From: Arion vulgaris
Lineage: Eukaryota; Mollusca; Gastropoda; Stylommatophora; Arionidae
Assembly: GCA_020796225.1 (NCBI GenBank)
Contig: CM036756.1
Span: forward strand, 59,984,616-60,048,615
DNA: 64,000 nucleotides
Reading direction: 5' to 3'
Shown here: piece after piece, positions 52,726 through 62,300 of the stretch
Numbering within the stretch: the first letter of the stretch is position 1
Layout of the letters: each line of letters opens with the position of its first letter
Translations under genes and position numbers: made by a program
Notes under the pieces: model-generated
What the model was told of the DNA's origin: nothing
Database searches by the model: none
What the model saw: the letters and a program-made list of their open reading frames with translations, nothing else

Positions 52726-53029
52726 GATTAAAGTATTCGTTGGCTTAGGTTAAACATAGATGAGAGTTTGGGGATAACAAGAGACATATCTTGCATAAAA
52801 ACACAGCCGATATTATCTAACACACTCGATTTCAAACGAGTGGCTTATAAGTGGATACACTGGAGGAAACAAAGAAGTAGAATCATATTACTGACTTGTT
52901 GTGGAGGAGAGGGATGAATAACACTATTATTTACGTAACTCAAGGCCGGAATTAATATGTTAGAGCGAAAACGTATAGGATTGTTAGAAACGGATAGACT
53001 TGCATTTTAAGCATTGCTCTAAACTAGCG

Positions 53030-53115
53030 ATAACTAAGGATATACAGACAGACTCCTACGCTTAATGGCAATAGTGAACAACCAACTCCATCATCCACCT
53101 GGGTAAACACAATAT
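53030..53115 (+). mobile_element. LINE tail scrap, relative of 29440
   Basis: TCCTACGCTTAATGGCAATA + GTGAACAACCAACTCCATCA + TCCACCTGGG parallels 29445-29500. Confidence 0.5.
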
Positions 53116-53335
53116 ACAATAGGCACAGATAGGCAAGGAATTTGTGTCATTCTATCTTCACTACTTATTGAGGGTATCTATTTTCAAATGCATTCAACTT
53201 ATTTTTCTATATTTTAAGGGGCAGTGCTAGCAGGAATATCGAAAAAAATTTTCATTTTTTAATTTCACGACGTACTTAGTATCTAATTAAAGGTTAAGAA
53301 AATGTGGACACATTTCTTGTAACATTTTAGTTAAC

Positions 53336-53560
53336 TAGTTTTCACATTATGACGATCTAGTTTTCACATTATGACGTCCTAGTTTTCACGTTATGACGAC
53401 CTAGTTTTCACGTTATGACGAACTAGTTTTCACGTTATGACGACCTAGTTTTCACGTTATGACGACCTAGTTTTCACGTTATGACGACCTAGTTTTCACG
53501 TTATGACGAACTAGTTTTCACGTTATGACGACCTAGTTTTCACGTTATGACGACTCAAAG
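53336..53560. repeat. 22-bp minisatellite, about 10 monomers
   Basis: CTAGTTTTCACGTTATGACG + AC/AA; first two monomers read CACATT. Confidence 0.95.
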
Positions 53561-53696
53561 TTATGAAATCTTCTCCGCATAGATGGTTTTCGATTTTGTT
53601 CGAAAATTAACAATTCATGATAATATTTACATCATAACTTTGTCAAATATTAACCAATCAGCATGTAATTTTGTCAGCATGTAATTCAGCATGTAA

Positions 53697-53884
53697 TCAG
53701 CGATTGTACATTGTACCAGGTATGCGCCTACAAGTAGGCCAGCACATCCGATTTTCTGCGATGCTTTTTATTTACTAGGGTAGCTTCCATAGGTAATACA
53801 TCAGTCGCCTCCTACGACATGCCTTGTAGGTCGCAGTGGTACTATTCTTGCTTCCATTGCGGGCCCTGGCACCACATGGGTGAA
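53697..53884 (-). mobile_element. S3-I element, 3'-truncated
   Basis: Begins in mid-element (CAGCGATTGTACATTGTACC) and runs to the 5' end CACCACATGGGTGAA. The tail-proximal 70 bp are missing. The left flank has three short GCATGTAAT repeats. Confidence 0.82.
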
Positions 53885-54064
53885 TCTTCATGTAATCGAT
53901 CTATATGTTAGAGAGTTTGTCTTCTGTATTTATGTAGTCATGAATGTTATAATTTACTTCGTATCTGCTTCGTACAGGAACAAGATTCTGCTATCTTTGA
54001 TTTATGTATTATGTGGAAGTTGCATTGAGCAATCAGTCAGAATAATTATTCGCTCAGAAGCCAT

Positions 54065-54162
54065 GCAAGTTGTACACACGCAACCAGTCTAGTTCTGTTA
54101 AGCTTAGAGTGTGATATATTACAACCAGTCTAGTTCTGTTAAGCTTAGAGTATGATATATTA
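54065..54162. repeat. Direct duplication, two copies
   Basis: CAACCAGTCTAGTTCTGTTA occurs at about 54080 and 54122. Confidence 0.85.
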
Positions 54163-54268
54163 GGCAGTCTGTTTCTACAACATTCTGAATATTAGAATAA
54201 TAATAATGTTAGCCTTTTCTATAACAAGCATTTTACACAGACATATGATCTTTTTCATGTATTATCAT

Positions 54269-54513
54269 CGCCCGAGTGGTTACCGGGGCCCAAATTTGGG
54301 TGTAAAGAAAAGAACCACTGTTACTTGCCACGCATGTCGTAAGGGGCGACTGAGGAGGTTCGGCTGAAATCGGATGCTCGTGTCCTAACCGTATAGAAGT
54401 CTATGCGTTTAGGTGCCTACCAAACCAGTAATACACGTTCTTGGCAAAGATCAAACATATCACAACGAGTGATTAAAATCGGTCGTAAAGAACGAACGCA
54501 AAGAAGAAGAAGG
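54269..54513 (+). mobile_element. S3-II element with TSD
   Basis: GTATTATCAT (54259-54268) / GTATTACCAT (54515-54524). CGCCCGAGTGGTTACCGGGG to CAAAGAAGAAGAAG. Confidence 0.92.
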
Positions 54514-54534
54514 TGTATTACCATGTTGTATAGG

Positions 54535-54925
54535 TCAACTTAGTGACACGATAGGCAGGACATGTGGCTCGAATGCCGGATTGCAGAATACCCAAACTCC
54601 TCTTGTATGGTGAGCTGCATAGCGGTTAACGAACACAGGGTAGTCAGAAAAGGCGATTCAAAGACACACTCAAGAACTCGATGAAATCGTTTGGCATAGA
54701 TGTCGACAACTGGGAGAATGTTACTAAAGACAGATCAGCTTGGCGCACACTTCTTCGACTCGGTACTTCGGCCTGCGAGGCACGGATGGAACAAAAACGT
54801 CAATATGGAAAGGAAGTAAAACTTCCCTCAAGTGCAAGTATACCTTGTCTACATTGTACAAGAACATTCCAAGCACACATAGGTTAATCACTAGGCATCT
54901 ACACACACACAGACAAATATAACGC
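54535..54925 (+). pseudogene. LINE-delta C-terminus with CCHH zinc finger
   Basis: With stops in the first part: AGHVARMPDCRIPKLLLYGE; then an open frame KDTLKNSMKSFGIDVDNWEN, VTKDRSAWRTLLRLGTSACE and a C2H2-like finger CLHCTRTFQAHIGLITRHLH. This layout is the known C-terminal end of one class of animal LINE ORFs. No catalytic domain. Confidence 0.8.
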
Positions 54926-55624
54926 AACAACATTCCCTTGGATGAAAATTGTGGACATCATCGCCCGTGATGGACGAGCATCATGAAAATTATAATAATA
55001 TTAGTAATGTTAGCTTTTTTGAGATACAGGTCTTGAGCAGACATATGATCTTTTTCATGTATTATCATGTTTTATAAGTCAACTTGACATAACTCACGAG
55101 AGCTAGTAATATGTTAGAACGACACAGTATATGATGGTTAGAAACGGACACGAAATTTCAGTGTTTAAGGAATTACAGAGTTCCAGGGTTGTGAATCCCA
55201 CTCGCTGACCAGATTGAGAGAGATGCATGTCGATATTGGTGCAGCCAGAAAGAACGACACACCAAATATGCAAAGAGATTGATTAATCAACATCGAGCTG
55301 GCGTGTTGGGCTGCTGGACGTCGCTGGATTAGTTGAGGAGGAGATCAGAGCACATATGGACATGTACGGAGTGCTATGATGATAGTCCTCATATAACTGA
55401 TAACTGAAGTCAACGTAATAGATGTTGTTAGTTCTCTTCTCACTGTGTTTATTTTGGTTCTTCTCTTTTTCTTGTTCTTTGCCTGTTCCAGAACACAACA
55501 TGTCTTGCTACGATTTTATCTAGTCTTTTTATGTCTACCCGTACCAAAGCCATTATCGTTTCTTAGGCTCTTGTTTCGCCGATTAGTTTTTTTATTGCTT
55601 AATTTCTGTCATTGGTTTATCTTT
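54926..55624. other. Unassigned spacer
   Basis: TTTTTCATGTATTATCATGT at about 55051 repeats flank sequence seen at 54251, suggesting a duplicated target region. No genes. Confidence 0.4.
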
Positions 55625-55637
55625 AATGAAATTGTCA

Positions 55638-55835
55638 CGCGCATGTCCAGCGTGTTGGTAGCGCGTTGGACGACTGGTGACACGCCCACTGTGAGTGCGG
55701 TTCAATTCTGAGGGCTGGCAGAAAAGCCACCGGTTCTCCAATTTTACGGTGTTCATGACACCGAACCGAAGGGTTACAATGTCTATGGCACCGAGCCGAA
55801 GAGCTGAAAGCTCAAGTGCTTCTGGATCGAAAAAA
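55638..55835 (+). mobile_element. S1 SINE with exact 13-bp TSD
   Basis: AATGAAATTGTCA at 55625-55637 and 55836-55848. Box B GGTTCAATTC, poly(A) at the end. Confidence 0.95.
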
Positions 55836-55881
55836 AATGAAATTGTCATATTAGCTCTTTCAGTTTGAAATTGATCTAAAT

Positions 55882-56103
55882 GAGGATTGATTTCATTGCA
55901 CCAGGCTTCTCAATATGACCCCGTCCTTGTCGGCAAAATTACACGTCATCTGCTGAGAATGTTGCAAAAAGCACTAACTCCGTTGTTCCAGCAATAATCC
56001 TATGAATCTCATGAAGAAACTGCACATGTGACTCTCTCAGGATTCGAACCCACATCCTTTAGAACGACAACAAAGCGTCTTAAACACTTCGATATAAAGA
56101 CCC
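55882..56103 (-). mobile_element. S2 SINE, full length
   Basis: GATTGATTTCATTGCACCAG to head CTTAAACACTTCGATATAAA + GACCCC. Box B region GGATTCGAACCC. Confidence 0.85.
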
Positions 56104-56271
56104 CATTACTTTCATGTTGTTGTATATAAATACGTACGACTGCCTCATTGTTCTAGTTATTGCTGTCGTTTTCTATATCGCAGGCGTACATAAGCGAGAA
56201 CCAAAGTAACATTCTCTGAACATTCTCTAGTCGATTTTCGAATAGAAAGTTTTTGAATACGTAGTATTCCT

Positions 56272-56335
56272 ACATCGGTTTTCTCCATTTGGATCGGTCC
56301 TTCTCCAACGAATTGACATGCAACTTACTGTAATA
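56272..56335 (-). mobile_element. S2 SINE scrap
   Basis: TTTTCTCCATTTGGATCGGT + CCTTCTCCAACGAATTGACA matches the S2 3' region. Confidence 0.5.
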
Positions 56336-56529
56336 TGGGAAAACCTACAAATCTGAGGGGTAGTCAGATCGGATCAAATCAGATCAGGAGAAAACCGAGG
56401 AGATGCCGCTGTGATACGAAATAAATTGGCGTTTCACGACAAAGGCACGAATATATGGTATCACATAAGCAAGCCAAAATGAGTAATAAAATCATCAAAC
56501 TAACAACAATCCAACGTATCGACTATATT

Positions 56530-56637
56530 AATGCACTGGTACAACGTACAATACCTCTTAGGCTCGGATCACATACAAATCACAAAGAGTGGTTAGTAAG
56601 TAGTCAATATGGAGCGTTCGAAGAAGAAGAAGAATAA
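56530..56637 (+). mobile_element. S3-I element, 5'-truncated
   Basis: Only the last ~105 bp: GTACAACGTACAATACCTCT to GTTCGAAGAAGAAGAAGAAT. 5' truncation is expected for reverse-transcribed insertions. Confidence 0.85.
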
Positions 56638-56661
56638 GAAAAAGAAAAAACTATCATCTCA

Positions 56662-56833
56662 GCTGTTTGGAAGCAAATTCGTTCCCTTGAGTTTTTACGA
56701 ACGGTAAAAATAAACCTCACCGTTCAGAAAGCAATGGCAAACTACTCAATGTTTAAGTGGTGCCTGGAAAATCAACGATTCGCTCATTGTGGTTGATGTG
56801 TAAATCCTGTCAAGGATATACCACGATTTTTAT
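56662..56833 (+). mobile_element. S5 SINE, 5'-truncated
   Basis: GTTTGGAAGCAAATTCGTTC to GGATATACCACGATTTTTAT. The tRNA head is lost; S1 inserts 13 bp beyond its end. Confidence 0.8.
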
Positions 56834-56846
56834 TTTTAGTTGATAT

Positions 56847-57057
56847 TTTTTTTTTTTTTTTTTTGATCCAGAAGCACTTGAGCTGAAAGCTCTTCGGTTC
56901 GGTGTCATGGACATCGTAACCCTTCGGCTCGGTGCCACGAACACCGTAAATCTGGGGAACCTGTAGCTTTTCTGCCAGTTCGCGGAGTTGAACCCGCACT
57001 TACAGAGGACTAGTCACCCGTTATCCAACGCGCTACGAACACGCTGGGCACGCGGGC
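56847..57057 (-). mobile_element. S1 SINE with exact 13-bp TSD
   Basis: TTTTAGTTGATAT at 56834-56846 and 57058-57070; reversed poly(A) of about 19 T. Confidence 0.95.
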
Positions 57058-57070
57058 TTTTAGTTGATAT

Positions 57071-57429
57071 AATTACATACGTTATTACTTAACTTATAAC
57101 TGATCACTAAGGATGTTGTTATCATTACTTTCAATGGACGGCTGTTTTCACACAACTCGCGAGTGCTGCATGAATAGAGAGTAAGGCAGGTTGATGTTTG
57201 TAAAAAAAAAAGATTTGTTATGAAGTTGTGCAGCTAACGTTAAAGTTGCCCGCAATCTTTCTATACCGTATAATCACCTGTGATGATTCATGGACCAACT
57301 CCGAGTAAGAGACTTAACTAGCCAGCGTAGAGTTCCTATTCGTTACCGCTGATAGCAAAGAAGTGGCATACATCCTTATTTTGGAAAATTAATTATCACA
57401 CCATTCTTGAATTGTGTGAAAACAATGGA
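57071..57429. other. Unassigned spacer
   Basis: Nothing recognised. Confidence 0.4.
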
Positions 57430-58340
57430 TGCTCTTTCAGAAACGACAGAAATGGTCAGTCTTATAATCAGCCAAGAGAAGACAAAAATACTGCGAAGCA
57501 ATAACGCACAGGAAGACCCGATATTAATTGAGGGAAGAGGTATGGAAGATGTTGGTGAATGTGTCTAACTGAGAAGCAAGATAAGTCAATCAGGACATTA
57601 AGAACACATTTAGAAAAGCCCAACAAACCTTTACTCTACTGCACACAGTGTGGAAATCTGCTGTCATCTCCACTAAATCAAAGCTTAGGATATTCAGCTC
57701 AAATGTGAAATCTATGTTGCTGTATGGCTCGGAAACGTGGCGAGTCAACAAGTTAAATACAATTAAGATTCAGACCTTTGTCAATGGATGTTTTCGGCGG
57801 ATTCTCAGACTGAGATGGTATGACAGAGTTGCAAAACACAGACCTGTGGATTTTTTTTTTCCGATCCAGAAGCGTATGAGCTTTCAGCTCTTCGGCTCCG
57901 TGCCATGGACATCGTAACCCTTCGGTTCGGTCTCACGAACACCGTGAATCTGGGGAACCTGTGGCTTTTCTGCCAGCCCGCGGAATTGAACCCCCACTCA
58001 CAGGGAGCTTGTCACCTGTCGTCCAACGCGCTACGAACACGCTGGAATAAGAACAGGACAAGAACCCATGATGACCCAGGTTAGGAGGAGAAAATGGCGA
58101 TGGTTCGGGCCTACCCTACGGAAGACACACTCAGGTGTCACTAGACAAGCACTTGAGTAGAACCCGAAAGGAAAAAGGAAAACAGGATGTCCTAAACAGA
58201 CTTGGAGACGAGGTCGTCTTGAGGAACTGAAGGGTACTCGACTATCCTGGGAGACCATAAAGAAAACAGCCAGAGACCGGGAAAAGTGGCAAACAACTGT
58301 TGAGACCCTATGTTCCACAAGGAGAGAAGAGGAATAAGTC
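57430..58340 (+). pseudogene. LINE-alpha RT thumb and C-terminus, split by S1
   Basis: The longest LINE-alpha piece: EMVSLIISQEKTKILRSNNA, ILIEGRGMEDVGE.., FRKAQQTFTLLHTVWKSAVI, SSNVKSMLLYGSETWRVNKL, IQTFVNGCFRRILRLRWYDR; after the S1, IRTGQEPMMTQVRRRKWRWF, KGKRKTGCPKQTWRRGRLEE, ARDREKWQTTVETLCSTR-like end. One frameshift near 57570, a stop near 58160. No YADD catalytic region. Confidence 0.85.
57851..58042 (-). mobile_element. S1 SINE nested in LINE-alpha
   Basis: T-run and body complete, tRNA head slightly 5'-truncated (stops at CCAGCGTG complement). Only TGGA (57847-57850/58043-58046) is shared at the junctions, unlike the 11-13 bp of other copies. Confidence 0.92.
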
Positions 58341-58659
58341 AAGTCTGGAACTAAAGTGATCAAATCTTTAAACAATGTATACCCTGGAAACAAGCTACCA
58401 TCAGCGACTGAAACTGTTAAATGCTGCCGAAAAAACTTAAAACATTCAGTACATTCAGAACGTCACGGCTTGCATAGTTACGGTGTGTTGTTCCTAAAAC
58501 ATATCTCTCGACCGCCCACAGCTGGCGCAACAATAGCTAACAATGTTGAATATGTGTTTGATGTCAATACTAGCACCAAGTGAATATCATGTGTTTGTAC
58601 TGCTACTGGAGCACTAGGTAACAAGAAGCTCGGTATAGAGATAAAGTTAAATAGATACG
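58341..58659. other. Unassigned spacer
   Basis: A 75-codon ORF 58356-58583 (+) without recognised domain. Confidence 0.4.
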
Positions 58660-58985
58660 TGGCAGAGCAGATCTCAGTGTATGTGAGTCGAGTTCCTAGT
58701 CCTATCGGAGACGGATTGTAAAACGTAGGTCCCGTATTCAAGTTGAGTACGTAAAAGAACCCTTGGCAGTTCTCGATTTTGAACGAGAAGTGTAGACTGG
58801 AAAGCAACACGTCGCGCAAAATTCATTAGAAAGAATAATAAATAAAATGTCTACATAATATTTTCACTATCTTCTAAATGACATCGGAGACACTCGACTT
58901 TTGCTACAGAGTGCGTGCACTGCCGCTGTGATTTTCATGTGTAAGAAAGAGATCGATGCACACATGGTTACTCACCGGAGTGCAG
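58660..58985 (+). mobile_element. S6 element, left arm
   Basis: TCCTAGTCCTATCGGAGACG, ACGTAAAAGAACCCTTGGCA, GTGTAAGAAAGAGATCGATG, CACATGGTTACTCACCGG. Same as 21140-21430. Confidence 0.65.
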
Positions 58986-59130
58986 TGAGTGATTGATTGA
59001 CAGAACCATCATCAATGCAATTCGTTGAGTAACCATTTATGCTCTGATCCCTTTCTTACACAGAAAGATATCAGCTGCAGTGCACAAGCTCCGTAGCACC
59101 GACGAGGATCCCCGATGTAATTTTGAAAAT
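58985..59130 (-). mobile_element. S6 half-copy forming an inverted repeat
   Basis: GAGTAACCATTTATGCTCTG, CCCTTTCTTACACAGAAAGA, GCTGCAGTGCACAAGCTCCG is the diverged complement of 58860-58980. Confidence 0.65.
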
Positions 59131-59348
59131 GTTGAAGGTATTTGTGCAGGAATTCTATTTTAAACCTTTTCTAATGAACTTTTCACAACTTGCGAAGTTG
59201 TAAACTTGGTAACAATAAACAAAGGACAGTGATGATGATCCAATCAATCAATATCTATTTGTTTTGCCTAGTTCAGACTTTAACGAAAACGTTGGGACAC
59301 ATTAATTGACCATATTATAGACTATATTGAAAAATGATTCATTATTTT
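59131..59348. other. Left flank of the satellite
   Basis: AT-rich single-copy-looking sequence, with TGATGATGATCC at 59229 and CAATCAATCAAT after it. Confidence 0.4.
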
Positions 59349-62300
59349 CATTCTCAAATGTGCATACTATGTTCCAATGATCTCAAGACGAAGATTCTCA
59401 AATGTGCATACTATGTTCCAATGATCTCAAGACGAAGATTCTCAAATATGCATACTATGTTCCAATGGTCTCAAGACGAAGATTCTCAAATGTGCATACT
59501 ATGTTCCAATGATCTCAAGACGAAGATTCTCAAATGTGCATACTATGTTCCAATGATCTCAAGACGAAGATTCTCAAATGTGCATACTATGTTCCAATGA
59601 TCTCAAGACGAAGATTCTCAAATGTGCATACTATGTTCCAATGATCTCAAGACGAAGATTCTCAAATGTGCATACTATGTTCCAATGATCTCAAGACGAA
59701 GATTCTCAAATGTGCATACTATGTTCCAATGATCTCAAGACGAAGATTCTCAAATGTGCTTACTATGTTCCAATGGTCTCAAGACGAAGATTCTCAAATG
59801 TGCATACTATGTTCCAATGATCTCAAGACGAAGATTCTCAAATGTGCATACTATGTTCCAATGGTCTCAAGACGAAGATTCTCAAATGTGCATACTATGT
59901 TCCAATGATCTCAAGACGAAGATTCTCAAATATGCATACTATGTTCCAATGGTCTCAAGACGAAGATTCTCAAATGTGCATACTATGTTCCAATGATCTC
60001 AAGACGAAGATTCTCAAATGTGCATACTATGTTCCAATGATCTCAAGACGAAGATTCTCAAATGTGCATACTATGTTCCAATGATCTCAAGACGAAGATT
60101 CTCAAATGTGCATACTATGTGCCAATGGTCTCAAGACGAAGATTCTCAAATGTGCATACTATGTTCCAATGATCTCAAGACGAAGATTCTCAAATGTGCA
60201 TACTATGTTCCAATGATCTCAAGACGAAGATTCTCAAATGTGCATACTATGTTCCAATGGTCTCAAGACGAAGATTCTCAAATATGCATACTATGTTCCA
60301 ATGATCTCAAGACGAAGATTCTCAAATGTGCATACTATGTTCCAATGATCTCAAGACGAAGATTATCAAATGTGCATACTATGTTCCAATGATCTCAAGA
60401 CGAAGATTCTCAAATGTGCATACTATGTTCCAATGATCTCAAGACGAAGATTCTCAAATGTGCATACTATGTTCCAATGATCTCAAGACGAAGATTCTCA
60501 AATGTGCATACTATGTTCCAATGATCTCAAGACGAAGATTCTCAAATGTGCATACTATGTTCCAATGATCTCAAGACGAAGATTGTCAAATGTGCATACT
60601 ATGTTCCAATGATCTCAAGACGAAGATTGTCAAATGTGCATACTATGTTCCAATGATCTCAAGACGAATATTCTCAAATGTGCATACTATGTTCCAATGA
60701 TCTCAAGACGAAGATTCTCAAATGTGCATACTATGTTCCAATGATCTCAAGACGAAGATTCTCAAATGTGCATACTATGTTCCAATGGTCTCAAGACGAA
60801 GATTCTCAAATGTGCATACTATGTTCCAATGATCTCAAGACGAAGATTCTCAAATGTGCATACTATGTTCCAATGATCTCAAGACGAAGATTCTCAAATA
60901 TGCGACTATGTTCCAATGGTCTCAAGACGAAGATTCTCAAATGTGCATACTATGTTCCAATGATCTCAAGACGAAGATTCTCAAATGTGCATACTATGTT
61001 CCAATGATCTCAAGACGAAGATTCTCAAATGTGCATACTATGTTCCAATGATCTCAAGACGAAGATTCTCAAATGTGCATACTATGTTCCAATGATCTCA
61101 AGACGAAGATTCTCAAATGTGCTTACTATGTTCCAATGGTCTCAAGACGAAGATTCTCAAATGTGCATACTATGTTCCAATGATCTCAAGACGAAGATTC
61201 TCAAATGTGCATACTATGTTCCAATGATCTCAAGACGAAGATTCTCAAATGTGCATACTATGTTCCAATGGTCTCAAGACGAAGATTCTCAAATGTGCAT
61301 ACTATGTTCCAATGATCTCAAGACGAAGATTCTCAAATATGCATACTATGTTCCAATGGTCTCAAGACGAAGATTCTCAAATGTGCATACTATGTTCCAA
61401 TGATCTCAAGACGAAGATTCTCAAATGTGCATACTATGTTCCAATGATCTCAAGACGAAGATTCTCAAATGTGCATACTATGTTCCAATGATCTCAAGAC
61501 GAAGATTCTCAAATGTGCATACTATGTTCCAATGGTCTCAAGACGAAGATTCTCAAATGTGCATACTATGTTCCAATGATCTCAAGACGAAGATTCTCAA
61601 ATGTGCATACTATGTTCCAATGATCTCAAGACGAAGATTCTCAAATGTGCATACTATGTTCCAATGATCTCAAGACGAAGATTCTCAAATATGCATACTA
61701 TGTTCCAATGGTCTCAAGACGAAGATTCTCAAATGTGCATACTATGTTCCAATGATCTCAAGACGAAGATTCTCAAATGTGCATACTATGTTCCAATGAT
61801 CTCAAGACGAAGATTCTCAAATGTGCATACTATGTTCCAATGATCTCAAGACGAAGATTCTCAAATGTGCATACTATGTTCCAATGATCTCAAGACGAAG
61901 ATTCTCAAATGTGCATACTATGTTCCAATGATCTCAAGACGAAGATTCTCAAATGTGCATACTATGTTCCAATGATCTCAAGACGAAGATTCTCAAATGT
62001 GCTTACTATGTTCCAATGGTCTCAAGACGAAGATTCTCAAATGTGCATACTATGTTCCAATGATCTCAAGACGAAGATTCTCAAATGTGCATACTATGTT
62101 CCAATGGTCTCAAGACGAAGATTCTCAAATGTGCATACTATGTTCCAATGATCTCAAGACGAAGATTCTCAAATATGCATACTATGTTCCAATGGTCTCA
62201 AGACGAAGATTCTCAAATGTGCATACTATGTTCCAATGATCTCAAGACGAAGATTCTCAAATGTGCATACTATGTTCCAATGATCTCAAGACGAAGATTC

